From: Pseudomonas soli | Lineage (GTDB): Bacteria > Pseudomonadota > Gammaproteobacteria > Pseudomonadales > Pseudomonadaceae | NCBI RefSeq assembly: GCF_900110655.1 | Contig: NZ_FOEQ01000001.1 | Coordinates: forward strand, 595,152 to 659,151 | Direction of reading: 5' to 3' | Length of the DNA stretch: 64,000 nt | Notes under the pieces: model-generated | Database searches by the model: none | Seen by the model: the letters and a program-made list of their open reading frames with translations, nothing else | What the model was told of the DNA's origin: nothing | Shown: one piece after another, positions 18,254 to 30,764 of the stretch | Layout of the letters: each line of letters begins with the position of its first letter | How positions within the stretch are numbered: position 1 is the first letter of the stretch | Made by a program: the position numbers and the translations under genes

Positions 18254-19576
18254 TCAGTTCCCCTTCTCGTTGAGGATGCGGTATTCGGCGCTGCGCGCGT
18301 GGGCGGTCAGCGATTCGCCCCGGGCCAGCACGGAAGCGGTATGACCCAGCTCGGACGCGCCCTGCTCGGAGCAGAAGATGATCGACGAACGCTTCTGGAA
18401 GTCATACACGCCCAGTGGTGAAGAGAAGCGCGCGGTGCCGGAGGTCGGCAGCACGTGGTTGGGGCCGGCGCAGTAGTCGCCCAGCGCCTCGCTGGTGTGG
18501 CGGCCCATGAAGATCGCGCCAGCATGGCGGATCTGCGGCAACCAGGCCTGCGGATCGGCCACCGACAGCTCCAGGTGCTCGGGGGCAATGCGGTTGGCCA
18601 CCTCGATGGCCTGCTGCATGTCACGCACCTGGATCAGCGCGCCACGGCCATTGATCGACTTCTCGATGATCTCGGCACGCTCCATGGTCGGCAGCAGCTT
18701 GTCGATGCTGGCAGCGACGCGATCGAGGAAAGCGGCGTCCGGGCTGACCAGAATCGCCTGGGCATCCTCGTCGTGCTCGGCCTGGGAGAACAGGTCCATG
18801 GCGATCCAGTCCGGGTCGGTCTGGCCGTCGCAGACCACCAGGATCTCCGAAGGGCCGGCGATCATGTCGATGCCGACCTGGCCGAACACATGGCGCTTGG
18901 CGGTCGCCACATAGATGTTGCCCGGGCCGACGATCTTGTCCACCTGCGGCACGCTCTCGGTACCGTAGGCCAAGGCTGCCACGGCCTGGGCGCCACCGAC
19001 GGTGAACACACGGTCGACCCCGGCGATGCAGGCCGCGGCGAGTACCAGTTCGTTGACCTCGCCACGCGGGGTCGGCACTACCATCACCACCTCGCTGACG
19101 CCCGCGACCTTGGCCGGAATGGCATTCATCAGTACCGACGATGGGTACGACGCCTTGCCACCAGGCACATACAGCCCAGCACGGTCCAGCGGCGTGACCT
19201 TCTGGCCGAGGACAGTGCCGTCAGCCTCGGTGTACTGCCACGAGTCCTGCTTCTGCCGCTCATGGTAGATGCGCACGCGGTTGGCGGCCTTTTCCAGGGC
19301 CTCGCGCTGTACCGGGGTGATGCGCGTCAGCGCCAGCTCCAGGCGCTCGCGATCGAGGATCAGGTCGTCGATCGTCTTGGCATCAACACCATCAAAACGC
19401 TGGGTGAACTCCACCAGTGCCTGGTCACCGCGCTCACGCACGGCCTTGATGATGTCGAGCACGCGCTGGTTGACCGCGTCATCGGACACACTTTCCCAGC
19501 TCAGCAGATGATCCAGATGTCGGGCGAAATCCTGGTCAGCGGCGTTGAGACGGGCAATTGCAGTGGACACGGTCAT
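18254..19576 (-). CDS. hisD: Histidinol dehydrogenase
   Basis: A 440-residue zinc enzyme that oxidises histidinol to histidine in two NAD-dependent steps, the last step of the pathway. The family signature including [10 protein letters not shown] and the [19 protein letters not shown] region, which carries catalytic and zinc-binding residues, is intact. Length matches the family. It lies between hisG (126-bp gap) and hisC (2-bp gap), both in the same direction. Confidence 0.96.
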   Translation of the reverse strand: MTVSTAIARLNAADQDFARHLDHLLSWESVSDDAVNQRVLDIIKAVRERGDQALVEFTQRFDGVDAKTIDDLILDRERLELALTRITPVQREALEKAANRVRIYHERQKQDSWQYTEADGTVLGQKVTPLDRAGLYVPGGKASYPSSVLMNAIPAKVAGVSEVVMVVPTPRGEVNELVLAAACIAGVDRVFTVGGAQAVAALAYGTESVPQVDKIVGPGNIYVATAKRHVFGQVGIDMIAGPSEILVVCDGQTDPDWIAMDLFSQAEHDEDAQAILVSPDAAFLDRVAASIDKLLPTMERAEIIEKSINGRGALIQVRDMQQAIEVANRIAPEHLELSVADPQAWLPQIRHAGAIFMGRHTSEALGDYCAGPNHVLPTSGTARFSSPLGVYDFQKRSSIIFCSEQGASELGHTASVLARGESLTAHARSAEYRILNEKGN

Positions 19577-19702
19577 GGCGAGGGCCTCGTTATTAGCGGA
19601 TGTTCAGGCGCCCTAAAGCTACCACTCCATCCGCGCGGGCACCTGAGAAAAAAGGCTATGACGCGGATAGACGGGCGCGACAGCGGAGGTCGCGCGCAGA
19701 GG

Positions 19703-20338
19703 TCAGCCGCGGTGTCGCGATTCGACGGCGTTGCGCAGGGTGTCGATCAGGCTCTGGATACGGGCGTGCTGCATCTTCATGGAGGCCTTGTTGACCACCA
19801 GGCGCGAGCTGATCGTGGCGATCAGGTCCTGGGGCTCGAGGCCGTTGGCGCGCAGGGTATTGCCGGTGTCGACCACGTCGATGATCTTGTCGGCAAGGTT
19901 GATCAGTGGCGCCAGCTCCATGGAGCCGTACAGCTTGATGATGTCGACCTGGCGGCCCTGTTCGGCATAGTAGCGCTTGGCTACATTGACGAACTTGGTA
20001 GCCACGCGCAGGCGGCCTTTGGGCTCTGGTGCGCCGGTTACGCCAGCGGTCATCAGCTTGCACTGGGCGATCTGCAGGTCCAGGGGTTCGTACAGGCCCT
20101 GGCCACCGTATTCCATCAGCACGTCCTTGCCGGCCACACCGAGGTCGGCGGCGCCATGCTCGACATAGGTCGGCACATCGGTGGCACGCACGATGAGCAG
20201 GCGCACATCATCCTGCGTGGTGGGGATGATCAGCTTGCGGCTCTTGTCCGGATTCTCGGTCGGCACGATACCGGCCTCGGCCAGCAGTGGCAGGGTATCG
20301 TCGAGAATACGGCCTTTGGATAGCGCGATGGTCAACAT
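19703..20338 (-). CDS. hisG: ATP phosphoribosyltransferase, short form
   Basis: A 211-residue HisG catalysing the first committed step of histidine synthesis (ATP + PRPP). The short length shows that it lacks the C-terminal regulatory domain and so should need HisZ for activity and feedback control; hisZ is not in the window. The PRPP-binding segment [14 protein letters not shown] is present near residue 150. AAGGA lies about 12 nt before the ATG at 20338. It follows murA by 93 bp, an arrangement typical of gamma-proteobacteria with short HisG. Confidence 0.95.
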   Translation of the reverse strand: MLTIALSKGRILDDTLPLLAEAGIVPTENPDKSRKLIIPTTQDDVRLLIVRATDVPTYVEHGAADLGVAGKDVLMEYGGQGLYEPLDLQIAQCKLMTAGVTGAPEPKGRLRVATKFVNVAKRYYAEQGRQVDIIKLYGSMELAPLINLADKIIDVVDTGNTLRANGLEPQDLIATISSRLVVNKASMKMQHARIQSLIDTLRNAVESRHRG

Positions 20339-20431
20339 TGGAACGTCGGTCCTTAAGCGTCTACTGCCGGCCGGGCTCAGCAGCCCGACCGCATACGATT
20401 CGGCTGGCGCGTCCCTGCGCCACGGTGACTG

Positions 20432-21960
<1,529 letters not shown>

Positions 21961-22006
21961 GCTCAACCTCGATCGGCGCCCAACGCGCGCGGGTCGGCCA
22001 TCATAC

Positions 22007-22058
22007 AAAAAAGCCCCTCGCCTGCGAAGCCCATGAAGGGGCGCACTGACCGAGGGGC
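22007..22058 (-). terminator. Rho-independent terminator of the mla operon
   Basis: Read on the minus strand: stem CCCCTCG/CGAGGGG (22051-22058 pairing with 22013-22020) followed by six T (22012-22007). A smaller hairpin sits inside the loop. It separates mlaB from ibaG. Confidence 0.75.
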
Positions 22059-22078
22059 CTTTCCCGAACGGCAGGGCC

Positions 22079-22381
22079 TCAGCCCGCCAATACCTCATCG
22101 AGGTCATAGACCCCGGCAATTTCCTGCATGTTCTCGGGGATACCGCGCAACTCCCAGGTTTTTCCAGCCGCCTGGGCGTCGCGCATGAACCCCAGCAGCA
22201 AAGACAGGCCGACGCTGCTCGACTTGACCACCGCAGTGCAGTCGAACACCAGGCGCGCCTCGCCACTGGCGGCGATCAACGCCTTGCCCTGTTTGCGCAG
22301 GGCCGGGCCGCTGCGATAATCCAGCACGCCGGCCAGGGCAAGAACGCCCGGCGCGGCCATGCTCACGGCGGCGTCGCTCAT
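22079..22381 (-). CDS. mlaB: STAS-domain protein MlaB
   Basis: A 100-residue STAS-domain protein, the small cytoplasmic subunit that stabilises and activates the MlaFE transporter. The segment VVKSSSVGLSLLLGFMRDA matches the conserved STAS helix with its Ser. Its ATG overlaps the mlaC stop codon (ATGA), indicating translational coupling. It is the last gene of mlaFEDCB. Confidence 0.88.
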   Translation of the reverse strand: MSDAAVSMAAPGVLALAGVLDYRSGPALRKQGKALIAASGEARLVFDCTAVVKSSSVGLSLLLGFMRDAQAAGKTWELRGIPENMQEIAGVYDLDEVLAG

Positions 22382-23031
22382 TTGACTTCCTTATCCGGCG
22401 AGCTGTCGGCTGTTTCCTTGGCCTTGGCCACTTCACCGGCCCAACCGTCGATGGTCTTGTCCAGGTTGTTGCCATTACGCTGCATGGCATCCTGGAACTG
22501 GTCGCGGAACAGCTTGCCGATGTTGATGCCGTTGACGATGACGTTACGCACCTTCCACTCGCCGTCCAGCTTGACCATGGTGTACTGCACCGGATAGACC
22601 GCACCGTTGGTGCCGGTGATCTTCATGCCGACGCTGGTGCGATCGTCAGCCTCGGTCTTGGCCGGGTCGACGGTGATGCCCTGGTTGTTGTACTCCAGCA
22701 AGGCGTTGCCATAGAACTGCATCAGGCTGCGCTTGAAGTTCTCCTGGAAGCGCTGCATCTGCTCGGGCGAGGCCTTGCGCGAATACTTGACCGTCATGAT
22801 GCTCTTGGAGATGCCGTCGGCATCGACCACCGGGCCAAGATTGGCGTTGAGCGCGTTGTAGAACGCATTGGGGTCGGCCTTGTACTGCTCCTTGTTGCTC
22901 TTCAGGTCGCTGAGCAACTGGGTGGTGGTGCCCTGGATCACATCACGGGCAGACTGCCCCGGCGCCGCCAGGGCCAGCAGGGGGAAGGCCGCCAGCAGAA
23001 CCAGCAGGCCACGTCGCAGGATCGAAATCAT
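22378..23031 (-). CDS. mlaC: Periplasmic phospholipid-binding protein MlaC
   Basis: A 217-residue exported protein with a signal peptide (residues 1-22, cleavage after ALA). It belongs to the MlaC/Ttg2D family, which ferries phospholipids between the MlaA outer-membrane complex and MlaFEDB in the inner membrane. In P. putida this operon was first named ttg2. The VRNVIVNGINIG segment near the C-terminus is typical. It lies 9 bp after mlaD. Confidence 0.93.
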   Translation of the reverse strand: MISILRRGLLVLLAAFPLLALAAPGQSARDVIQGTTTQLLSDLKSNKEQYKADPNAFYNALNANLGPVVDADGISKSIMTVKYSRKASPEQMQRFQENFKRSLMQFYGNALLEYNNQGITVDPAKTEADDRTSVGMKITGTNGAVYPVQYTMVKLDGEWKVRNVIVNGINIGKLFRDQFQDAMQRNGNNLDKTIDGWAGEVAKAKETADSSPDKEVK

Positions 23032-23040
23032 GGAAACTCC

Positions 23041-23526
23041 TTAATTAGCCGGTTGAGCTTCTTTCGGTTCCTTGCCCACCGAGTTGAGCAGGAACTTGCC
23101 GATCAGATCTTCCAGCACCAGCGCCGACTGCGTGTCGTGGATGGTGCTGCCATCCTTGAGAACCACGTCCTCGCCGCCCACGCTGATGCCGATGTACTTC
23201 TCGCCCAGCAGGCCGGCAGTCAGGATCGAGGCAGTGGAGTCGGTCGGCAGGTTGTCGACATGCTTGTCCAACTGCAGCGTCACCCGACCGGTGTAGGAGT
23301 CGCGATCCAGATCGATGGCGGTGACCTTGCCGATGGTCACACCGGCCATGGTCACTTTAGCTCTGACCGTCAAACCGGCGATATTGTCGAAGTACGCATA
23401 AACTTTATATGTGTCGCTGCTCGGGCTGGCCGACAGCCCGCTGACACGCAGGGCCAGCAGCAGCAGCGCCAGGATCCCGGCCAGGAGGAACAGGCCGACA
23501 CCGATTTCCAGGGTGCGGTTTTGCAT
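23041..23526 (-). CDS. mlaD: MCE-domain protein MlaD
   Basis: A 161-residue inner-membrane-anchored MCE protein. One transmembrane helix (about residues 7-29) is followed by the MCE domain with YFDNIAGLTVRAKVTMAGV. MlaD forms the hexameric periplasmic ring of the MlaFEDB lipid transporter. Its start overlaps the mlaE stop codon by 1 bp. Confidence 0.95.
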   Translation of the reverse strand: MQNRTLEIGVGLFLLAGILALLLLALRVSGLSASPSSDTYKVYAYFDNIAGLTVRAKVTMAGVTIGKVTAIDLDRDSYTGRVTLQLDKHVDNLPTDSTASILTAGLLGEKYIGISVGGEDVVLKDGSTIHDTQSALVLEDLIGKFLLNSVGKEPKEAQPAN

Positions 23527-24323
23527 CAGAAATCTCCAAACATCAAGGCGGTCAGAATAAAGTCCAGACCCAGGACTGCCAACGAGGCATAGACCACGGT
23601 CTTGGTGGTGGCACGGCTGATCCCTTCTGAAGTGGGCTCACAGTCGTACCCCTGGAATACGGCGATCCAGGTGACGACGAAGGCGAACACCAGGCTCTTG
23701 ATCAGCCCGTTGAGCACGTCGTCGCTGAAAGAGACACTGTTCTGCATGTTGCCCCAGAACGAGCCTTCGTAGACGCCCAGCCAGTCCACGGCAACCCACG
23801 AGCCGCCCCAGATGCCCACCACACTGAAGATCAGCGCCAGCAGCGGCAGCGAAATGAAGCCGGCCCACAGGCGTGGCGCCACGATGTACTTGAGCGGGTC
23901 GACGCCGATCATTTCCAGGCTCGACAACTGCTCGGTGGATTTCATGTTGCCGATTTCGGCGGTCAGCGCGGAGCCCGCGCGACCGGCAAAGAGCAATGCA
24001 GTGACCACCGGCCCCAGCTCGCGCAGCAGGGTCAGGGCGACCATCTGCCCCACCGCCTGTTCCGAGCCGTACTTGTTGAGAATGCTGTAGCCCTGCAGGG
24101 CCAGCACCATGCCGATGAACACGCCGGACACGACGATGATCGCCAGCGACAGCACGCCCACCGAATACAGTTGCTTGACCAGCAGCTGGAAACCGCCGCC
24201 GATACCACTGCGCCCGCCCAGCGAATGGCCGAGGAACAGGCACGAGCGTCCCAGCACAGCCAGCACATCGATGGCCGAACGGCCGAACAGACGGATACGT
24301 TCGAGTAAGGATTTTCTGCGCAT
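23526..24323 (-). CDS. mlaE: ABC transporter permease MlaE
   Basis: A 265-residue permease of the MlaE family with about five to six hydrophobic helices. The conserved segment with [16 protein letters not shown] is intact. The ATG at 24323 shares one base with the mlaF stop (TGATG), so I prefer it over the TTG one codon earlier. It forms the membrane core of the phospholipid transporter with MlaF, B and D. Confidence 0.94.
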   Translation of the reverse strand: MRRKSLLERIRLFGRSAIDVLAVLGRSCLFLGHSLGGRSGIGGGFQLLVKQLYSVGVLSLAIIVVSGVFIGMVLALQGYSILNKYGSEQAVGQMVALTLLRELGPVVTALLFAGRAGSALTAEIGNMKSTEQLSSLEMIGVDPLKYIVAPRLWAGFISLPLLALIFSVVGIWGGSWVAVDWLGVYEGSFWGNMQNSVSFSDDVLNGLIKSLVFAFVVTWIAVFQGYDCEPTSEGISRATTKTVVYASLAVLGLDFILTALMFGDF

Positions 24324-25132
24324 CAACGCGTCCCCAGCAGATCGGCGCGGTAGTCAGGCGCAGGGAAGTGGAAGGGTACCGGGCCATCCGGGTCGCCTTT
24401 CATGAACTGGCGGATGCGCGGGTTGTCCGAGCCCATCAGTTCGTCCGGCGTGCCCTGCCCCAGCACCTGGCCATCACCGACCACATAGATGTAGTCGGCA
24501 ATACTCGCGGTTTCCGCAAGGTCATGGGACACCACGATGCTGGTGATGCCCAGGGCATCGTTGAGCAGGCGGATCAGGCGCACCAGCACGCCCATGGCGA
24601 TCGGGTCCTGGCCGACGAAAGGCTCGTCGTACATGAGGATCTGTGGGTCGAGGGCGATCGCACGGGCCAGCGCCACACGGCGCTTCATGCCACCGGACAG
24701 CTCGTCGGGCATCAGGTCGATGGCGCCGCGCAGGCCCACGGCCTGCAGCTTCATCAGCACGATGTCGCGGATCATCTCGTCCGACAGCTGCGTATGCACC
24801 CGCAGCGGGAAGGCCACGTTCTCGAACACATCCAGGTCGGTGAACAACGCACCGCTCTGGAACAGCACGCCCATCTGCTTGCGCGCATCGAACAGGTCGC
24901 CCCGCGACAGCGCGGGCAGGTTCTGCCCATTGACCCAGACCTCGCCGCCGGCCGGGCGCAACTGCGCGCCCATCAGACGCAGCAAGGTGGTCTTGCCGCA
25001 CCCCGAAGGCCCCATGATGCCGGTGACCTTGCCGCGGGGAATGCGTATGTCCACGTTGCTGAAAATGCTGCGCGAACCGCGCTTGAAGGTGACGCCCTTC
25101 AACTCGACCGCGTAGGCGCTATCCACACTCAT
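24323..25132 (-). CDS. mlaF: ABC transporter ATPase MlaF
   Basis: A 269-residue ATPase powering phospholipid transport for outer-membrane lipid asymmetry. Walker [10 protein letters not shown] is near residue 41, the signature LSGGMKRR is intact, and Walker B is ILMYDEPF with the catalytic Glu. It is the first gene of mlaFEDCB on the minus strand. The operon promoter should lie in the 244-bp gap shared with divergent kdsD. Confidence 0.96.
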   Translation of the reverse strand: MSVDSAYAVELKGVTFKRGSRSIFSNVDIRIPRGKVTGIMGPSGCGKTTLLRLMGAQLRPAGGEVWVNGQNLPALSRGDLFDARKQMGVLFQSGALFTDLDVFENVAFPLRVHTQLSDEMIRDIVLMKLQAVGLRGAIDLMPDELSGGMKRRVALARAIALDPQILMYDEPFVGQDPIAMGVLVRLIRLLNDALGITSIVVSHDLAETASIADYIYVVGDGQVLGQGTPDELMGSDNPRIRQFMKGDPDGPVPFHFPAPDYRADLLGTR

Positions 25133-25338
25133 CTAGACTCCTTGCTAGTGCAGCCTCGTCATAGTGGACGCCTGCCTTCATCTGGAAGGCACACAGGTCC
25201 CCGGCGGGCGAATAGCGGCGAACTATAGCACCGCTGATAGGCCCGCCCCAAGGCCGTCACCCCACTCGTTCAGGGCACAGACAGGCAAGCGCGGCATCCA
25301 TATGACATTCGAAGGATGAGCCTTTCACACATTGCGGC

Positions 25339-25344
25339 TATAAT
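25339..25344 (+). promoter_or_regulatory. Possible -10 element for the kdsD-lpt-rpoN run
   Basis: A perfect TATAAT lies 33 bp before the kdsD start. No convincing -35 is seen at the right distance, so this is suggestive only. Confidence 0.4.
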
Positions 25345-25376
25345 CGCCGCCTTTTCATCAGGCATTGCGTTTCGAC

Positions 25377-26351
25377 ATGACTCAATCCAGCGAGCTGATC
25401 CAATCCGCCCAGCGCACCCTGCGCCTCGAACTCGAGGCCGTGGAGGCCCTGCTGGCCCGCATCGACGGGGACTTCGTCAAGGCCTGCGAACTGATCCTGG
25501 CCAGCAAGGGACGGGTCGTGGTGGTAGGCATGGGCAAGTCGGGGCACATCGGCAACAAGATCGCCGCCACCCTGGCCAGCACCGGCACCCCGGCATTCTT
25601 CGTGCACCCGGCCGAGGCCAGCCATGGCGACATGGGCATGATCACCCGTGACGATGTCATACTTGCCCTGTCCAACTCCGGCAGCACCGCCGAGATCGTC
25701 ACCCTGCTGCCCTTGATCAAGCGCCTGGGCATCCAGATGATAAGCCTCACCGGCAAACCGGACTCGCCCCTGGCCCAGGCCGCCGAGGTCAACCTCGACG
25801 CCAGCGTCGCCCAGGAAGCCTGCCCGCTCAACCTGGCACCCACCTCTTCCACCACCGCGGCGCTGGCACTGGGCGACGCCCTGGCCATTGCCCTGCTGGA
25901 GGCTCGCGGCTTCACCGCCGAAGACTTCGCCTTCTCCCACCCGGGCGGCGCGCTGGGCCGTCGCCTGCTGCTGAAGGTCGAGAATGTCATGCATGCCGGC
26001 GAAGAACTGCCCGTGGTAAAGAGCGGCACCCTGCTCAAGGACGCGCTGTTTGAAATGTCTCGCAAAGGTTTGGGCATGACCGTGGTGCTGGGTAACGACG
26101 GCAAGCTGGCCGGAGTCTTCACCGACGGTGACCTGCGCCGCAGCCTGGACCGCAACATCGACGTGCACAAGACGCTCATCGACGAAGTGATGACCGTGCA
26201 CGGCAAGACCGCCCGGGCCGAGATGCTCGCCGCCGAGGCACTGAAGATCATGGAAGACCACAAGATCAGCGCGCTGGTGGTTGTCGACCAGGACGACCGC
26301 CCGACCGGCGCCCTGAACATGCACGACCTGCTGCGCGCCGGAGTGATGTAA
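25377..26351 (+). CDS. kdsD: D-arabinose 5-phosphate isomerase
   Basis: A 324-residue enzyme interconverting ribulose 5-phosphate and arabinose 5-phosphate, the first step of Kdo synthesis for LPS. An N-terminal SIS domain (about 35-185) includes VVVVGMGKSGHIG and SHGDMGM, and two C-terminal CBS repeats follow (about 200-324). I chose ATG at 25377; a TTG four codons upstream is in frame but has no better ribosome binding site. It abuts kdsC without a gap. Confidence 0.94.
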   Translation: MTQSSELIQSAQRTLRLELEAVEALLARIDGDFVKACELILASKGRVVVVGMGKSGHIGNKIAATLASTGTPAFFVHPAEASHGDMGMITRDDVILALSNSGSTAEIVTLLPLIKRLGIQMISLTGKPDSPLAQAAEVNLDASVAQEACPLNLAPTSSTTAALALGDALAIALLEARGFTAEDFAFSHPGGALGRRLLLKVENVMHAGEELPVVKSGTLLKDALFEMSRKGLGMTVVLGNDGKLAGVFTDGDLRRSLDRNIDVHKTLIDEVMTVHGKTARAEMLAAEALKIMEDHKISALVVVDQDDRPTGALNMHDLLRAGVM

Positions 26352-26876
26352 ATGAACCAGGACCTGATGCAACGCGCCAAGGCCATCAAGCTGGCCGTGT
26401 TCGACGTCGATGGCGTGCTCACCGATGGCCGCCTGTACTTTCTCGAGGACGGCAGCGAATTCAAGACCTTCAACACCCTCGACGGCCACGGCATCAAGAT
26501 GCTAATGGCCTCGGGCGTGACCACCGCGATCATCAGCGGGCGCAAGACCCCCGTGGTCGAGCGCCGGGCTAAGAACCTCGGTATCCCGCACCTGTTCCAG
26601 GGCCGCGAGGACAAACTGGTGGTGCTGGACGGCCTGCTCGCCGAACTCAATCTAAGCTATGAACAGGTCGCCTACCTCGGCGACGATCTGCCCGACCTGC
26701 CGGTGATCCGCCGCGTCGGTCTGGGCATGGCGGTGCAGAATGCCGCGACCTTCGTTCGCCAGCACGCCCACGGCGTTACCCAGGCCCGCGGCGGCGAAGG
26801 CGCCGCCCGCGAGTTCTGTGAACTGATCATGCAGGCCCAGGGCACCCTGGACGCTGCCAACGCCCATTATCTGTAA
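26352..26876 (+). CDS. kdsC: 3-deoxy-D-manno-octulosonate 8-phosphate phosphatase
   Basis: A 174-residue HAD-superfamily phosphatase releasing Kdo from Kdo-8-phosphate. HAD motif I is VFDVDGVLTDG with nucleophile Asp18 and acid/base Asp20. Motif IV is YLGDDLPD. It lacks a cap domain, as KdsC does, and acts as a tetramer. Its ATG directly follows the kdsD stop codon. Confidence 0.95.
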   Translation: MNQDLMQRAKAIKLAVFDVDGVLTDGRLYFLEDGSEFKTFNTLDGHGIKMLMASGVTTAIISGRKTPVVERRAKNLGIPHLFQGREDKLVVLDGLLAELNLSYEQVAYLGDDLPDLPVIRRVGLGMAVQNAATFVRQHAHGVTQARGGEGAAREFCELIMQAQGTLDAANAHYL

Positions 26877-26884
26877 GGCTGCCC

Positions 26885-27457
26885 ATGCTCAGCAAGAAGA
26901 TCAGAAATGTCGCGCTGCTAGGCGGGATCGCCGCGGTGCTGGTTGCTGTAGGCTATTGGAACATCAGCCCGGAAAGCTTCCTCGAGCAGCCCCAGGCCCA
27001 GGTCGACCAGAGCGCCATCGACTACTACGCGATCAACGCCCACAGCCTGCAGTTCCTGCCCGACGGCAAGCTGCAGTACGAGATGACCGCCGCCAAGGTC
27101 GAGCACCTCAAGGCCAGCGAGGTCACCCTGGTGACCACTCCCGACTTGCACCTGTACCGTGGCACCGAGTACCCCTGGCATGTGCAGAGCAAGCGCGCCG
27201 AGGTCAACCCGGACGGCACCGAGGTGGAGCTGATCGACGAAGTGCGCGTGGCGCGCACCGACGAGAAGCAACGCGAAACCATCATCACCAGCACACGCAT
27301 GACCGTGTTCCCGCAGAAGCAATATGCGCAGACCGAGCAAGCCGTTAGAATCGACGGCGCCGGTGGCACGACTACGGGCAAAGGAATGAAAGCGTATTTG
27401 AAAGAAGGCAGGATGGACCTGCTCTCTAACGTAAGAGGACAGTATGAGGCTCGTTAA
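26885..27457 (+). CDS. lptC: LPS export protein LptC
   Basis: A 190-residue bitopic inner-membrane protein with one N-terminal helix (about residues 8-25) and a periplasmic beta-jellyroll domain. LptC receives LPS from LptB2FG and passes it to the LptA bridge. It lies 8 bp after kdsC and its end overlaps lptA by 14 bp, so translation is probably coupled. Confidence 0.92.
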   Translation: MLSKKIRNVALLGGIAAVLVAVGYWNISPESFLEQPQAQVDQSAIDYYAINAHSLQFLPDGKLQYEMTAAKVEHLKASEVTLVTTPDLHLYRGTEYPWHVQSKRAEVNPDGTEVELIDEVRVARTDEKQRETIITSTRMTVFPQKQYAQTEQAVRIDGAGGTTTGKGMKAYLKEGRMDLLSNVRGQYEAR

Positions 27458-27968
27458 AACCATCCCCCTTCTGCTCAGCCTGGGCGTAGCACTGGGAAGC
27501 GCGAGCGCCTTCGCCCTGCCGAACGACCGTGACCAGCCGATCCGCATCCAGGCGGACAACGCCCACCTGGACGACAAGCAGGGCGTCGCCACCTACACGG
27601 GCGATGTGATCATCACCCAGGGCTCGATGATGATCAAAGGCAACACCGTGACCATGACCCGCGCCGCCAACGGCGATATCGACGTGGTCACCTCGGTGGG
27701 CAACCTGGCCTACTTCGAGCAGCAGCAGAGCGCCGCCAAGCCCGACAAGATGAAAGGCTGGGCCGTGACCATCCAGTACCAGGCGCAGAAAGACGTGGTG
27801 ATCCTCACCGACCGCGCCAAGGTCGAGAACGAAGGCAACACCACCGAAGGCGAGAAGATCGTCTACAACACCAAGACCCAGGTGGCTACCGCCGGGCGCG
27901 GTGGCAACGTGACTGCACCGCGTCAGCGTATCGACATGGTCATTCAACCGAAGAAAAAGGCCGAGTAA
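27444..27968 (+). CDS. lptA: LPS periplasmic bridge protein LptA
   Basis: A 174-residue periplasmic protein with a signal peptide ending near AFA (residue 24). The OstA-like beta-jellyroll begins at PIRIQADNAHLDDKQGVATY. LptA polymerises into the bridge carrying LPS to LptDE. AGAGGA lies just before the ATG. lptC, lptA and lptB are contiguous. Confidence 0.95.
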   Translation: MRLVKTIPLLLSLGVALGSASAFALPNDRDQPIRIQADNAHLDDKQGVATYTGDVIITQGSMMIKGNTVTMTRAANGDIDVVTSVGNLAYFEQQQSAAKPDKMKGWAVTIQYQAQKDVVILTDRAKVENEGNTTEGEKIVYNTKTQVATAGRGGNVTAPRQRIDMVIQPKKKAE

Positions 27969-28694
<726 letters not shown>

Positions 28695-28868
28695 CCGCAG
28701 GCCTGCCCGGAGCACTGGCGAATGCGCCTGATCGGGGCTTAAGTTGTTACAGTGCTCTAGGCAAACGCTGCAATTTCAGGCATATAACTTGCTTAAAGTC
28801 GGCGCCCAAGCGCCCTACGTGTAGTGGATGGCGCATGCGCGCCGGCAACAAGGTATTAAGCCCCAGCC

Positions 28869-30365
28869 ATGAAACCATCGCTCGTCCTAAAAATGGGCCA
28901 GCAACTGACGATGACACCTCAGTTGCAACAGGCCATCCGCCTGCTTCAGCTCTCCACCCTGGACCTCCAGCAGGAAATCCAGGAAGCGCTGGAGTCCAAC
29001 CCGATGCTCGAACGTCAGGAAGACGGCGAGGACTTCGACAACAGCGACCCGATGGCGGACAACGCCGAGAACAAGCCGGTCGCCGAAGCCCAGGACAACA
29101 GTTTCCAGGAAACCTCCAGCAGCAATACGGAAAACCTCGAGGACGGCGAGTGGGCCGAGCGGATCCCCAACGAATTGCCGGTCGACACCGCCTGGGAAGA
29201 CATCTACCAGACCAGCGCCAGCAGCCTGCCAAGCAACGATGATGACGAATGGGACTTCACCACTCGCACATCGGTGGGCGAGAGCCTGCAAAGCCACCTG
29301 CTGTGGCAGCTCAACCTGGCGCCGATGTCCGACACCGACCGCCTGATCGCCGTCACCCTGATCGACAGCATCAACGCCCAGGGCTACCTGGAAGACACCC
29401 TCGAAGAAATCTGCGCCGGTTTTGACCCGGAGCTGGACATCGAGCTGGACGAGGTCGAGGCAGTACTGCACCGCATCCAGCAGTTCGAGCCTGCCGGCAT
29501 TGGCGCCCGCACCCTCGGCGAATGCCTGCTGCTGCAACTGCGCCAGCTGCCGGCCTCGACACCCTGGATGAGCGAGGCACAGCGCCTGGTCACCGACTTC
29601 ATCGACCTGCTCGGCAGCCGTGACTACAGCCAGCTGATGCGCCGCATGAAGCTCAAGGAAGACGAGCTGCGCCAGATCATCGAACTGGTGCAGAGCCTCA
29701 ACCCGCGCCCAGGCTCGCAGATCGAGTCCAGTGAACCCGAGTACGTCGTGCCCGACGTCATCGTGCGCAAGGACAGCGAGCGCTGGCTGGTCGAGCTCAA
29801 CCAGGAGGCAGTGCCGAAGCTGCGCGTCAATCCGCAGTACGCCGGCTTCGTCCGTCGTGCCGACACCAGCGCCGACAACACGTTCATGCGCAATCAGTTG
29901 CAGGAAGCGCGCTGGTTCATCAAGAGCCTGCAGAGCCGCAACGAGACGCTGATGAAAGTGGCGACGCAGATCGTCGAACACCAGCGTGGCTTCCTCGACC
30001 ATGGCGACGAGGCGATGAAACCGCTGGTCCTGCATGACATCGCCGAAGCGGTAGGCATGCATGAATCGACAATTTCCCGGGTAACCACCCAGAAATACAT
30101 GCACACCCCACGCGGCATCTACGAACTGAAATACTTTTTCTCGAGCCACGTGAGCACCGCCGAAGGCGGCGAATGCTCGTCTACGGCTATCCGCGCGATC
30201 ATCAAGAAACTGGTGGCTGCGGAAAATCAGAAAAAGCCATTGAGTGACAGCAAGATCGCTGGTTTACTGGAGGCACAAGGCATCCAGGTAGCCCGTCGCA
30301 CCGTCGCCAAGTATCGCGAGTCGTTGGGGATCGCACCCTCGAGCGAGCGTAAGCGGCTGATGTAG
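28869..30365 (+). CDS. rpoN: RNA polymerase sigma-54 factor
   Basis: A 498-residue sigma-54. The N-terminal Gln/Leu-rich region I (residues 1-50, [20 protein letters not shown]) interacts with enhancer-binding proteins. An acidic region II follows at about residues 50-125, then the core-binding domain. The diagnostic RpoN box [10 protein letters not shown] lies at residues 475-484. It controls nitrogen, motility and many carbon pathways in pseudomonads. A 174-bp gap after lptB suggests its own promoter, although none is clear. Confidence 0.97.
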   Translation: MKPSLVLKMGQQLTMTPQLQQAIRLLQLSTLDLQQEIQEALESNPMLERQEDGEDFDNSDPMADNAENKPVAEAQDNSFQETSSSNTENLEDGEWAERIPNELPVDTAWEDIYQTSASSLPSNDDDEWDFTTRTSVGESLQSHLLWQLNLAPMSDTDRLIAVTLIDSINAQGYLEDTLEEICAGFDPELDIELDEVEAVLHRIQQFEPAGIGARTLGECLLLQLRQLPASTPWMSEAQRLVTDFIDLLGSRDYSQLMRRMKLKEDELRQIIELVQSLNPRPGSQIESSEPEYVVPDVIVRKDSERWLVELNQEAVPKLRVNPQYAGFVRRADTSADNTFMRNQLQEARWFIKSLQSRNETLMKVATQIVEHQRGFLDHGDEAMKPLVLHDIAEAVGMHESTISRVTTQKYMHTPRGIYELKYFFSSHVSTAEGGECSSTAIRAIIKKLVAAENQKKPLSDSKIAGLLEAQGIQVARRTVAKYRESLGIAPSSERKRLM

Positions 30366-30392
30366 CCCCCGGATGTGCCACAGCGTTTCAGT

Positions 30393-30411
30393 GGCAGGTG
30401 CAACACCTGCC
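30393..30411 (+). other. Perfect 8-bp hairpin between rpoN and hpf
   Basis: GGCAGGTG (30393-30400), loop CAA, CACCTGCC (30404-30411), followed by TCTTTAT. The T run is weak, so this is a partial terminator or an mRNA processing/stability hairpin rather than a clear terminator. Confidence 0.55.
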
Positions 30412-30443
30412 TCTTTATGCACGGGCAACAAAGGAGAAGCTGT

Positions 30444-30752
30444 ATGCAAGTCAACATCAGTGGACAGCATGTAGAAGTCACCCAACCACTGCGCGATTAC
30501 GTGCTCGAGAAGCTCGCCCGGGTGGAGGGTCATTTCGACAAGATCACCAACGTGACGGTGATCATGAAAGTCGAGAAGCTCCAGCAGAAGATCGAAGCCA
30601 CGCTCCAGATTCCCGGCGGTGAGGTGGTGGCAAACGCCGAACACCAAGACATGTATGCAGCCATCGATGCCCTGGCCGACAAGCTCGACCGTCAACTGAA
30701 AAAGCACAAGGAAAAACAGCAAAGCCTGCTGCAAGGCGCAGCCGCCCGCTGA
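30444..30752 (+). CDS. hpf: Ribosome hibernation-promoting factor (short HPF)
   Basis: A 102-residue short-form HPF/YfiA protein (MQVNISGQHVEVTQPLRDYV) that binds the 30S decoding centre and dimerises or inactivates ribosomes in stationary phase. The ATG at 30444 is set by AAGGAG 7 nt upstream; longer in-frame starts lack such a site. The position rpoN-hpf-ptsN is standard. Confidence 0.94.
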   Translation: MQVNISGQHVEVTQPLRDYVLEKLARVEGHFDKITNVTVIMKVEKLQQKIEATLQIPGGEVVANAEHQDMYAAIDALADKLDRQLKKHKEKQQSLLQGAAAR

Positions 30753-30764
30753 TCCCCCTCATCC

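Noticed and set aside
18455..20323. A 600-codon plus-strand open frame opposite hisD and hisG
   Set aside because: Both genes on the minus strand are unmistakable; the antisense frame has no ribosome binding site or recognisable domain.
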